NCBI GenBank assembly: GCA_009784355.1
Contig: WRBU01000004.1
Coordinates: 1-16,704, forward strand
DNA length: 16,704 nt
Reading direction: 5' to 3'
Source: Defluviitaleaceae bacterium
Lineage (GTDB): Bacteria > Bacillota > Clostridia > Lachnospirales > WRAX01
Shown here piece after piece: positions 7,112-14,707 of the stretch. Below the pieces are notes generated by a model that saw only the letters and a list, made by a program, of their open reading frames with translations, was not told the DNA's origin and made no database searches. Both the position numbers and the translations under genes were made by a program. Position 1 is the stretch's first letter; the number at the start of each line of letters is the position of its first letter.

Positions 7112-8212
7112 TTATGAATGCGATGCTAATGGTGCTTTAAATTCGTTTACTATGTTTGCAAAATTTTCGTGTTCTTCCATAAAAACACCTACAAGGGAAG
7201 GGTCAAAGTGCTTACCCGCACCATCTCCAACAATATTAATGGCTTGTTTGTGAGTCATGGCTTCTTTATAGGGTCTCTCGGTAACAAGGGCATCATAAAC
7301 ATCAGCAATCGCCATTATTCGTCCAAGTAAGGGAATTTCCTCTCCTTTGAGCTTGTAGGGATATCCGCTTCCGTCCCATTTTTCGTGGTGGCTAATAGCA
7401 AATATGGCAGCATACTTTAAAAAGCTACTGTCCGTTACACGCTTTTTAATCTCATTAATAATTTTTTCGCCAAATTGGGCATGAGTTTTAATCTGTTCAA
7501 ATTCTTCGTAAGTCAATGGACCCGGTTTTAATAATATAGTGTCTGAAATGCCTATTTTGCCGACATCATGCAACTGGCTTGATTGAAAAACCAGTCTTTC
7601 GTCCAGCGGATTCAGTTCGTCTACATACATTCCGCGTTCCTTTAAACTGCTTACCAAAGTCCTAACATATCGGCTTGTACGTATGACATGACTTCCTGTG
7701 GTGAAGTCGCGGCTTTCCACAAGCTCTGCCATGGTTTCCAGCAAAGCATTTTTAAGCTCCAAAACTTCGTCTTGGCGTTTGCGTACGGTTTCGTCCAAGT
7801 CTTTGTTGAGCTCTATTAACTCACGTTTTTGAGATTGAAGCAAAAGGTGTAGCTCCACGCGCTTGCGCAAAAGCGGCGGCGAAAATGGCTTTGTAATATA
7901 GTCCGTGCCACCCATAGAAAGCCCCTTTAACTCGCTTTCTTCATCATTTAGTGCCGTAAGAAAAATGACGGGGATATGGGATGATACTGGATTGGACTTA
8001 AGGTGATGCAAAACCTCGTATCCGCCCATTTCCGGCATTTTTACATCAAGCAAAATAAGGTCGGGCATGACACGCTCCAAAGCTCTAAGCATAAATTTAC
8101 CTGATGTAAAAGTATATGTTGTGTAAATATCTGACAAGACCTGTTTGCAGGTCATGAGGTTGACTTCGCTGTCGTCTACTAAAAAAATTGTTTTTCGGGC
8201 ATCTGTTTTCAT
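7112..8212 (-). CDS. Response regulator with HD-GYP cyclic di-GMP phosphodiesterase domain
   Basis: 366 residues in RpfG-like order. The receiver domain (about 8-122) has Asp13/Asp14, phospho-acceptor Asp56 in LILLDVKMP, Thr86 and Lys108. A coiled linker (about 125-160) joins it to the HD-GYP domain (about 160-350). All signature residues are present: His175, HD pair His215-Asp216 in LHDVGKIGI, His244, His275-His276, GYP (283-285) in WDGSGYP, and Asp304/Asp307 in ADVYDAL. It should therefore hydrolyse cyclic di-GMP in the cytoplasm when phosphorylated. The start at 8212 has GGAGG 6 nt upstream. It lies 18 nt after the hybrid kinase gene, making the kinase Hpt domain its likely phosphate donor. 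Domain calls are firm; the enzyme activity and pairing are inferred. Confidence 0.93.
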   Translation of the reverse strand: MKTDARKTIFLVDDSEVNLMTCKQVLSDIYTTYTFTSGKFMLRALERVMPDLILLDVKMPEMGGYEVLHHLKSNPVSSHIPVIFLTALNDEESELKGLSMGGTDYITKPFSPPLLRKRVELHLLLQSQKRELIELNKDLDETVRKRQDEVLELKNALLETMAELVESRDFTTGSHVIRTSRYVRTLVSSLKERGMYVDELNPLDERLVFQSSQLHDVGKIGISDTILLKPGPLTYEEFEQIKTHAQFGEKIINEIKKRVTDSSFLKYAAIFAISHHEKWDGSGYPYKLKGEEIPLLGRIMAIADVYDALVTERPYKEAMTHKQAINIVGDGAGKHFDPSLVGVFMEEHENFANIVNEFKAPLASHS

Positions 8213-8230
8213 GGCTAACCTCCTATTTTT

Positions 8231-11200
8231 TTATTCCTGCTTTAAAATTTCGGCTGTTTGCTTTGCAAGAATTGCAGCAGAGTCGAAATCACCTCTTAAC
8301 AGTTCAGATTTTATTTCTTTTATAGCCATTTTTGTTTTTCGTGAGGTTTTTGCGGCGAGGATGCTTTCTGCGGCGGCTTCTGCTTTTTCTAAATCCCACG
8401 CATCGCACGCACGCTCAATAATGAGCAATTTTTCGCACAAAAAGTCGATGTCTTGACCTTGCTCGTCTTCCAGCTCTTTTGCTGCATGACTTTTGATAAC
8501 TTCTTTAAGCTGCAGTAAAAATGCTGGTGTTTGCTCTTTGATTTGTTCTAGGTTTTTTGTTTTTCCAGCTATTTCCAAAATGCTTGCTAACTTGGACAAC
8601 TTTGGTTGACCCACAATTCCCAAAGCAGACACCATAGAATGGGCAGCAATAGTATAGTTCATCAGCTTTGCGTCGTCAAGGTTTTCGGACTTCAATGCCT
8701 TTTCCAATACATCAATAGACCTTTGAGCATCTGACACAAAATGCTCCATTAATTTTGACATTTGTGTCAAAATTCCATTTTCGCCTTGATATGCAATGGC
8801 ATTTGAGGCATCAAGTATTTCTTGCGTCTGCTTTTCGCTAATGTAACACTCCAAATAATTATTCAGGCGGCTGAGGTTGATGGGTTTTGATATAAAACCG
8901 TCAAAACCGCTTTGGTGGAAGATTTCACGCACGCCTTTTACTGCATTTGCGGTGAGAGCTATTATTGGATGTGCGTACCCAATTTTGCGGAGGTGCTTTG
9001 TAGTTTCGACCCCGTCCATTTCTGGCATCATGTGGTCCATAAAAATTATGTCATAAACATTACCTTCTTCTATTTTTTTAATGGCTTTATGCCCGCTGTT
9101 CACGCTTTCTGTTTTAATGTTGTATAAAGCAAGCAGACCTTCGAGTACGTAAAGGTTTGTGTCTACATCATCCACGGCAAGTACCCGACCATATGGCATG
9201 GGCTTTATCGAAATTTTTGATACCTTATTTTTAGGCATTTGTGAAAAATCCATATTGCCCAAAGATGTTGCAAGCTCTTTTCCTAATTTAAGTTCGCCTT
9301 CAATTTTTTGCGGCAAAAATACCGTAAACAACGAGCCAACCCCAACCCCACTTTGCACTTCAATGGTGCCTCCCATGGCAGTTGTCAAATTGTGCGCAAT
9401 ATTCATTCCAAGCCCTGCGCCCTGAATGTTGCGAGTTTCTTCTTTGTCGTGGCGTGAGTATTCGCTAAAAATTTCATTGACTTCTCTTTTTGTCATGCCA
9501 ATTCCTGTATCTTTTACCTTTATGACTATGGTACAGTTATTGTCTTTTTCGTCCTCGATGTCTACACAAAGAATCACAAGACCCTCTGGGGTGTATTTTA
9601 GGGCGTTGGATAAAATATTGCTTATAACCTGCTTTATCCTCAATTCATCGCCATACATATATGTGGGAAGATTGGGGCTTATTTTTAGTTGTAATTCTAA
9701 ATTCTTGCTGCCAATAGCATTCAAATTAAGCTGTACAACATCTGTTATCACATTTGATATTTCATACATTGTAGGTACAATTTCCATTTTACCGTGCTCT
9801 ACTCTGGAAAGGTCTAAAATATCGTTTATAAGAGACAAAAGCATTGTACTGCTTGCGTAAATGTGGTCAAATACTTCTTCCATATCGGGGTCTATTTCTT
9901 GTTTTTGCAACTGTATTTCTGTTAGACCTACAATGGCATTTAAAGGTGTGCGTATCTCGTGAGACATCCTTGCCAAAAATTGCGTTTTTGTTTTTGACTC
10001 CTGTTCGGCGGCTTCTCTTCGTTTTTCTTCACGCAAATCCCGCAGATAGTAGGCGTAGCTAATGTCGTCTTGGTATTTTATTGGCACACAAGTAATTTCG
10101 CACGGCACAACGTCGCCGTCTAACGATATAAGTTCCTCTTCGTATCTAAAAATACCGTCTGTCAAAGCCTTTTGGGTTGTTTCTTTAATGCGTTCGTCCA
10201 AGATTGCCAAATTCTTGTCGTGCAAATTAAAGATAAGATGTGAATTTTCGATTAGATATTCTTTTACGTGGCATTGGCTGCCTCCTGACTTGGAACAATG
10301 TCTGCAATCTTTTGTGCACCTGCCTTTATCATATATATTTGATGTGCTGCGCGCTAACATATCGATGGCGGCTTGGTTGCAATCTATCATTTTAAGATTG
10401 GCATCACGCATTAAACATGCCATCGGCGATGCTTCCAGCAAAATCTTTGCACGCTCCTCTTCTGAACGAGCTTTTTTGTTTGCCGCGACAATTTCCCGCA
10501 TGTCCGTTATATATGATACCAAAATATATTCATCGCGCCAACTAAGCCTTACTAGGGTTATAATGGATGGTATTGGCTCGCCGTTTGCAGTTTGATGAAT
10601 CCACTCAAACTGCATAAACCCTGTTTCAAAGGCTTGTTTTACATTAGCTATGCCTAGTTCTTCGGAACTTCTGCCGCAAGGCTGATATGGCGGCGAAAAA
10701 TTGAAGAAATTATCTACGTAGTCTTCTTGGCTTTTTGCTTCAAAGATTACTTCTGCTTGGGCGTTGGTTCGATGCAATTCAAACTTGTTGTTCCAAAGGT
10801 TTATAATGAAAGGCGATGAATCTATTAACATATTGTTGAAAGCACGTATTTCTTGTTGCGTTGCTTGTGCTTGCTTAAGTTCTGTTAAATCAAAGCTACA
10901 CCCAACTACTTGGAATTTGCCGCCTACGGTTATGCGTGTAAAGTAAGTGTTGGCTATAATCTGTTTTTCGTCTTTGTCTATATGAGCCCATTCGCTTTGG
11001 GCTTGACCTGTGTTTAGTGTCGTTTGTACAAAAGCATTTGTTTTTTCTTCGGAACAAGTGCCGCACGGCTGTTCTTTTGGTTGAAATTCAAGAAAGCGGT
11101 TGATATAGTCTTCTTTTGTATCAAGACCAAAAATTTCTAGAGTTTTTGCGCTACATCCTATCAACTCGCCTTTGTCATTCCAAAATTCTAAAAACATAGG

Positions 11201-11920
11201 CAACGAATCCATTAACACGTGATTTAGGTCTTTGGCATCTTTTTCACGCTTTGCAATATTCTTTGCGGCTCGTAAAAGAACGAAAGTTCCGGCGACAGAC
11301 GCAGCTGCAAATAAAATAGTTGTCAACACGGACATATTGTCAAAAAATGCTGCACGGCTTTCTGCGCTCGTTACCATTTCTTGCGTGCGTCCGCTTATAG
11401 AAGAGTGAAGCTCGTCCATTGTTTGGGTAAATCTAAATACAAGGTCTGTATAGTTATAGATGTTGTTAAAAACGCCAGAAAAGAGCAATTCCATTGCCGC
11501 CTGATGATAACTTGACTCCCGAAGGTTTATTGCATATAGCTCTATTTGCTGCATTTGAGAATGCTTGTATCTAACGAGGTAAAAAAGCCCTACTTCTTCT
11601 GGAGTTGCGCCGTATGCATCGAAAACACGCCTTGCCTCTGCGTCTATTTCTCTGCTGTCAAAAATCGCTTTATAATTTGATAAGGATTCTTCGCAGCCCA
11701 TCACTACGAAATTTCTTGCATATTGCATCATAACATATGCGTCTGACCTAAATCCATGCAGTGTTGTGTCAAAGGAAGCTCTAATTTCATGAGTACTTAC
11801 AATGTCGTTTTTTGCCTGATTGCTGAGCATTAAAAATACAATGCTGGCAGCAGCCAATACCGCAAAAGTAGCTATCAAAGTCCAAATTAGTTTTGAAATT
11901 TGCTTTATGTTTTTCAACAT
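8231..11920 (-). CDS. Hybrid sensor histidine kinase: 2 TM, 3 PAS, HisKA, HATPase, receiver, Hpt
   Basis: Membrane phosphorelay kinase, 1229 residues. TM1 (about 10-33) and TM2 (about 196-216) bracket a mostly helical extracytoplasmic domain. PAS1 (about 230-350) and PAS2 (about 360-480) look like tandem duplicates: each has a QPCG motif and an SEW or FEW stretch. PAS3 (about 487-632) has a Cys-rich insert (Cys535, 539, 542, 550). HisKA has His654 in MSHEIRTPLNAI. The ATPase domain has NILSNALKY (768-776), DTGIGM (804-809) and GAGLGMNIA (834-842). The receiver has Asp917/918, phospho-acceptor Asp962 and Lys1012. The Hpt domain has His1094 in AAHSMVSALG, where relatives I recall carry Lys after the Met. 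A helical tail (1147-1229) follows. The ATG at 11920 has GGAGGT 6 nt upstream, inside a perfect inverted repeat. It heads an operon with the HD-GYP regulator and the papain-like membrane protein. The stimulus is unknown. Confidence 0.93.
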   Translation of the reverse strand: MLKNIKQISKLIWTLIATFAVLAAASIVFLMLSNQAKNDIVSTHEIRASFDTTLHGFRSDAYVMMQYARNFVVMGCEESLSNYKAIFDSREIDAEARRVFDAYGATPEEVGLFYLVRYKHSQMQQIELYAINLRESSYHQAAMELLFSGVFNNIYNYTDLVFRFTQTMDELHSSISGRTQEMVTSAESRAAFFDNMSVLTTILFAAASVAGTFVLLRAAKNIAKREKDAKDLNHVLMDSLPMFLEFWNDKGELIGCSAKTLEIFGLDTKEDYINRFLEFQPKEQPCGTCSEEKTNAFVQTTLNTGQAQSEWAHIDKDEKQIIANTYFTRITVGGKFQVVGCSFDLTELKQAQATQQEIRAFNNMLIDSSPFIINLWNNKFELHRTNAQAEVIFEAKSQEDYVDNFFNFSPPYQPCGRSSEELGIANVKQAFETGFMQFEWIHQTANGEPIPSIITLVRLSWRDEYILVSYITDMREIVAANKKARSEEERAKILLEASPMACLMRDANLKMIDCNQAAIDMLARSTSNIYDKGRCTKDCRHCSKSGGSQCHVKEYLIENSHLIFNLHDKNLAILDERIKETTQKALTDGIFRYEEELISLDGDVVPCEITCVPIKYQDDISYAYYLRDLREEKRREAAEQESKTKTQFLARMSHEIRTPLNAIVGLTEIQLQKQEIDPDMEEVFDHIYASSTMLLSLINDILDLSRVEHGKMEIVPTMYEISNVITDVVQLNLNAIGSKNLELQLKISPNLPTYMYGDELRIKQVISNILSNALKYTPEGLVILCVDIEDEKDNNCTIVIKVKDTGIGMTKREVNEIFSEYSRHDKEETRNIQGAGLGMNIAHNLTTAMGGTIEVQSGVGVGSLFTVFLPQKIEGELKLGKELATSLGNMDFSQMPKNKVSKISIKPMPYGRVLAVDDVDTNLYVLEGLLALYNIKTESVNSGHKAIKKIEEGNVYDIIFMDHMMPEMDGVETTKHLRKIGYAHPIIALTANAVKGVREIFHQSGFDGFISKPINLSRLNNYLECYISEKQTQEILDASNAIAYQGENGILTQMSKLMEHFVSDAQRSIDVLEKALKSENLDDAKLMNYTIAAHSMVSALGIVGQPKLSKLASILEIAGKTKNLEQIKEQTPAFLLQLKEVIKSHAAKELEDEQGQDIDFLCEKLLIIERACDAWDLEKAEAAAESILAAKTSRKTKMAIKEIKSELLRGDFDSAAILAKQTAEILKQE

Positions 11921-11924
11921 ATAA

Positions 11925-11962
11925 CCACCTCCATTGTGATGATTATATCACAATGGAGGTGG
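11925..11962 (-). promoter_or_regulatory. Perfect 16-bp inverted repeat covering the kinase ribosome-binding site
   Basis: CCACCTCCATTGTGAT (11925-11940) and ATCACAATGGAGGTGG (11947-11962) are exact reverse complements around the 6-nt loop GATTAT. On the minus strand the GGAGGT ribosome site of the kinase (11932-11927) is inside the downstream arm, 6 nt before the ATG. The loop plus one arm base is the -10 TATAAT. Transcripts reading through from murC would fold this hairpin and hide the ribosome site. Transcripts starting at the local promoter would lack the upstream arm. No T run follows, so it is not a terminator. Confidence 0.75.
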
Positions 11963-11971
11963 CGTATGCAA
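11942..11971 (-). promoter_or_regulatory. Predicted promoter of the kinase operon, inside the inverted repeat
   Basis: Minus strand: -35 TTGCAT (11971-11966), 18-nt spacer, -10 TATAAT (11947-11942) with a TGA extension (extended -10). The start site would fall near 11935, giving a leader of about 15 nt that still holds GGAGGT. The promoter overlaps the last intergenic bases before the murC stop codon. Confidence 0.6.
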
Positions 11972-11978
11972 GCAATAA

Positions 11979-13277
11979 TTATGGGCAGAACATTTCAGAA
12001 AGAAGGCATACATCGCCTGCACCCATGGTTATTAGTATGTCGCCTGGCGTGAGACCTTTTTTTGCATATTCAACAGCCTTTTCAAAGCTGTCTGCGTAGC
12101 GGCAGTTTGAATTGTAGATTTTTGCCACCAAATCTTTTGCATGGATATTTGCTTGCTCTTCTTCTCTGCCTGCCGGGCGGTAGATGTCTAGTACAATTAT
12201 TTCGTCAGCTATTTCAAGGGCTTTGGCAAATTCGTTTAAAAACTCTGAGGTTCTGTTGTGGGTGTGGGGCTGAAAGGCGACCCATAGGCGTTTTGTGCCC
12301 GCAAGGCTTTTTGCAGCGTTTAAAGTTGCTTCCACCTCTGTTGGGTGGTGGGCGTAGTCGTCTATAATTTGCGCTCCGTTGTATGTGCCCTTTTTTTCAA
12401 AGCGGCGTTTTGCCCCAGTGAAGCCTTGCAGAGCCTTTGTGATTTTATCCTCACCAAGCCCGCAATGGCGGGCAACAGCCACGGCAGCATTTGCATTTGA
12501 CACATTGTGTAAGCCAGGAACGGCAAGGGTATACCCCAAATCGTGCGCACCAAAGGTGATTACTTGACACTTTAAGTCATCTGTTATTTCGTGAAGATTT
12601 CTCACCTCTTCATTTATAATTAACGCACCGTTTTGCGGAATTTTTTCAGCAAAGGCACGAAAAGAGCGTCGCAAACCCGCTTCGCCGTCAAAATAATCGC
12701 CATGGTCCATTTCTATATTCAAAATTATGCCGATATGAGGAAAAAATTTTAGGAAGCTGTCGTGATATTCGCAGGCTTCGGCTATGAAATATTTTTCGCC
12801 GCCAATACGCATTGCGCCGCCCATTGATGGCAATACGCCGCCGCTCATCACGGTTGGGTCGGCGTTTGCACCAATAAAAATTTCAGCAAGCATGGATGTT
12901 GTTGTTGTTTTGCCGTGAGTGCCTGCTACGCAGATGGCGTTTTTGTAATTGCGCATTATAAGTCCTAAAAGCTCCGCCCTTTCAAGCATTACAAGCCCTC
13001 GGGTTGTTGCTTCGGCACGTTCTGGATTTGTGGTAGCTACAGCAGCGTTGTAAACCACGACTTGAGCATCATGTGGCAGGTTTTGGGCATTATGACCTGT
13101 GTGTACTGTTATACCAAGCGAGCGCAGGTGCTTGCAAGTGTCGGAGTCATTTTTGTCCGACCCGCTTACGGTGTATCCGTCTTTGTGTAAAATTTCTGCA
13201 AGGGCAGACATATTTATGCCTCCTATGCCAATAAAATAGAAGTTGGTATGGTTGTTTATTAGGTTTAATTTATGCAT
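11979..13277 (-). CDS. murC: UDP-N-acetylmuramate--L-alanine ligase MurC, shortened in the central domain
   Basis: Cytoplasmic ATP-dependent ligase that adds L-Ala to UDP-MurNAc, the first amino acid of the peptidoglycan stem. 432 residues. The Rossmann N-domain has FIGIGGINMSALA (15-27). The P-loop is AGTHGKTTTTS (118-128), followed by NIEMDHGDYF (187-196). The C-terminal domain has IDDYAHHPTEVEA (305-317) and FQPHTHNRT (335-343). Between TFG (241-243) and VPGLHN (253-258) only 9 residues remain, whereas usual MurC proteins have roughly 40, so a piece of the central domain is missing with no frame break. The ATG at 13277 has GGAGG 5 nt upstream; an in-frame TTG at 13289 is rejected because that site covers it. 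It is divergent from glgC and followed after 58 nt by the kinase operon. Confidence 0.95.
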   Translation of the reverse strand: MHKLNLINNHTNFYFIGIGGINMSALAEILHKDGYTVSGSDKNDSDTCKHLRSLGITVHTGHNAQNLPHDAQVVVYNAAVATTNPERAEATTRGLVMLERAELLGLIMRNYKNAICVAGTHGKTTTTSMLAEIFIGANADPTVMSGGVLPSMGGAMRIGGEKYFIAEACEYHDSFLKFFPHIGIILNIEMDHGDYFDGEAGLRRSFRAFAEKIPQNGALIINEEVRNLHEITDDLKCQVITFGAHDLGYTLAVPGLHNVSNANAAVAVARHCGLGEDKITKALQGFTGAKRRFEKKGTYNGAQIIDDYAHHPTEVEATLNAAKSLAGTKRLWVAFQPHTHNRTSEFLNEFAKALEIADEIIVLDIYRPAGREEEQANIHAKDLVAKIYNSNCRYADSFEKAVEYAKKGLTPGDILITMGAGDVCLLSEMFCP

Positions 13278-13302
13278 TGTGTCCTCCAAAGTCTAAATGT
13301 GT

Positions 13303-13334
13303 GCGACCGAGGATAGCCTCCCCATGATTGTCGC
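13303..13334 (-). other. Possible hairpin at the 5' end of the murC leader
   Basis: On the minus strand a 5-bp stem GCGAC (13334-13330) and GTCGC (13307-13303) encloses a 4-bp stem GAGG / CCTC (13320-13309). The predicted murC transcript starts just upstream near 13336, so this would be a 5'-terminal structure in a leader of about 59 nt. The stems are short and unequal loops separate them, so this is tentative. Confidence 0.3.
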
Positions 13335-13342
13335 TGTATCTA

Positions 13343-13371
13343 ATTATACACATTTTTTTGGAAAAAATAAA
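13343..13371 (-). promoter_or_regulatory. Predicted promoter of murC
   Basis: Minus strand: weak -35 TTTATT (13371-13366), 17-nt spacer, perfect -10 TATAAT (13348-13343). It sits back to back with the glgC promoter in the 153-nt divergent gap. Confidence 0.55.
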
Positions 13372-13383
13372 CATAAACTTTTA

Positions 13384-13412
13384 TTGGACAAATAGATAAA
13401 TTGTGGTAAAAT
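13384..13412 (+). promoter_or_regulatory. Predicted promoter of the glgC-glgD-coaB-coaC operon
   Basis: -35 TTGGAC (13384-13389), 17-nt spacer, -10 TAAAAT (13407-13412) with a TGG extension. The start site would fall near 13419, leaving only about 12 nt of leader before the glgC ATG, with the GAGG ribosome site at its very 5' end. Confidence 0.5.
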
Positions 13413-13430
13413 ATATTTGAGGTGTTGTGT

Positions 13431-14696
13431 ATGCGTAAAAAAGAGATTATTGCGATGTTATTGGCGGGCGGTCAAGGCAGCCGCCTCGGGATATTGACAA
13501 AAAGCAAAGCAAAGCCTGCTGTTAGTTTTGGCGGCAAATACCGTATTATAGATTTTCCCATGTCAAACTGCATAAACAGCGGGGTTGACACTGTTGGGGT
13601 ATTGACGCAATACCAGCCATTACAGCTCAACCGCCACATTGGCATTGGCACTCCGTGGGATTTGGACCGCACAAGCGGAGGGGTTACTATCCTTGCACCC
13701 CATGTGAAAGAAGGGGAAGAGGGTTTTTGGTATAGCGGCACAGCCAACGCTATTTTTCAAAATATTAATTTTATTGACACATACGATCCTACATACGTGC
13801 TTATTATTTCTGGCGACCACATTTATAAAATGGATTATTCGGATATGCTTGATTTTCACAAGCGTACTAAATCCGATGCAACCATTGCCGTGCTTGAAGT
13901 GTCTTTGGATGAAGCAAGTCGTTTTGGCATTATGAATGCTGACGGAAATGACAAAATTTATGAATTTGAAGAAAAGCCTCAATTTCCAAAGAGCAACCTT
14001 GCGAGCATGGGTATTTATATTTTTACTTGGAAGCAATTAAAAGAATGCTTGATTGAGGCGCATGACCGATATAATGATGCGGACTTTGGCAAGCATATCA
14101 TCCCAATGTTTTTGGAGTATCAAAAGCCTGCTTATGCCTATCGTTTTAAAGGATATTGGAAGGATGTCGGCACAATAGACAGCTATTTTGCGGCTCATAT
14201 GGATTTGATAAAAACCATGCCAGACTTTAATCTTTACGAGGATTTTGCAAAAATTTATACATCAAGCGACCACCAATCTCCGCAGTTTACAGGGTTAAAT
14301 GCAGACATTAAGGGAAGTCTTATTTCTGAGGGCTGTGAGGTTTACGGCATTGTTTACAACTCTATACTTGGTCCTGATGTTAAGGTGGCTGATGGAGCTG
14401 TGGTAAGGGATTCTATCATCATGGCTGGCTGTGTTATTGGCGAAAATGCCGAAATTACACGTACTATTATTGATGAAAATTCCATCATTGGCAGGGATGT
14501 TAAAATTGGAGTTGGCGAGAATACTCCAAATATTGAAAAACCCCATGTATACGACACGGGTATTACCGTTATTGCCGAAAATTCAATTATTCCTGATGGA
14601 ATTTATATTGGTAAAAATTGTGTTGTTTGCGGGGCGACTGAACCTTTGCATTATACTGGTATGGAGTTAAGGTCGGGCGGGACGTTAGAATTATAG
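13431..14696 (+). CDS. glgC: Glucose-1-phosphate adenylyltransferase GlgC (catalytic subunit)
   Basis: Makes ADP-glucose and pyrophosphate from glucose-1-phosphate and ATP, the committed step of bacterial glycogen synthesis; cytoplasmic. 421 residues, the usual size. The nucleotidyltransferase domain shows [10 protein letters not shown] (10-19) with Arg18, AKPAV (27-31) with Lys28, [10 protein letters not shown] (127-136) with the metal-binding Asp, and FEEKP (179-183). The C-terminal left-handed beta-helix begins around 300 with hexapeptide-like repeats. The ATG at 13431 has GAGG 8 nt upstream; a GTG at 13422 overlaps that site and is rejected. Key residues are intact, so this is the catalytic partner of the following GlgD. 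First gene of a plus-strand operon. Confidence 0.96.
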   Translation: MRKKEIIAMLLAGGQGSRLGILTKSKAKPAVSFGGKYRIIDFPMSNCINSGVDTVGVLTQYQPLQLNRHIGIGTPWDLDRTSGGVTILAPHVKEGEEGFWYSGTANAIFQNINFIDTYDPTYVLIISGDHIYKMDYSDMLDFHKRTKSDATIAVLEVSLDEASRFGIMNADGNDKIYEFEEKPQFPKSNLASMGIYIFTWKQLKECLIEAHDRYNDADFGKHIIPMFLEYQKPAYAYRFKGYWKDVGTIDSYFAAHMDLIKTMPDFNLYEDFAKIYTSSDHQSPQFTGLNADIKGSLISEGCEVYGIVYNSILGPDVKVADGAVVRDSIIMAGCVIGENAEITRTIIDENSIIGRDVKIGVGENTPNIEKPHVYDTGITVIAENSIIPDGIYIGKNCVVCGATEPLHYTGMELRSGGTLEL

Positions 14697-14707
14697 GAGG
14701 AACTGCT

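Noticed and set aside
10290..10310. Cys cluster in PAS3 as a c-type heme site
   Set aside because: The nearest CxxC is followed by Ser, not His, so no CxxCH exists; the domain is also cytoplasmic.
10062..10595. Long open frame on the plus strand opposite the kinase gene
   Set aside because: It is antisense to well-conserved PAS domains, has no ribosome-binding site and its translation resembles no protein family.
11934..11953. TTGTGA...TCACAA resembles a CRP/FNR-type site
   Set aside because: The TGTGA and TCACA halves are 8 nt apart, not 6, and the symmetry continues well beyond them. The match is a by-product of the longer 16-bp repeat.
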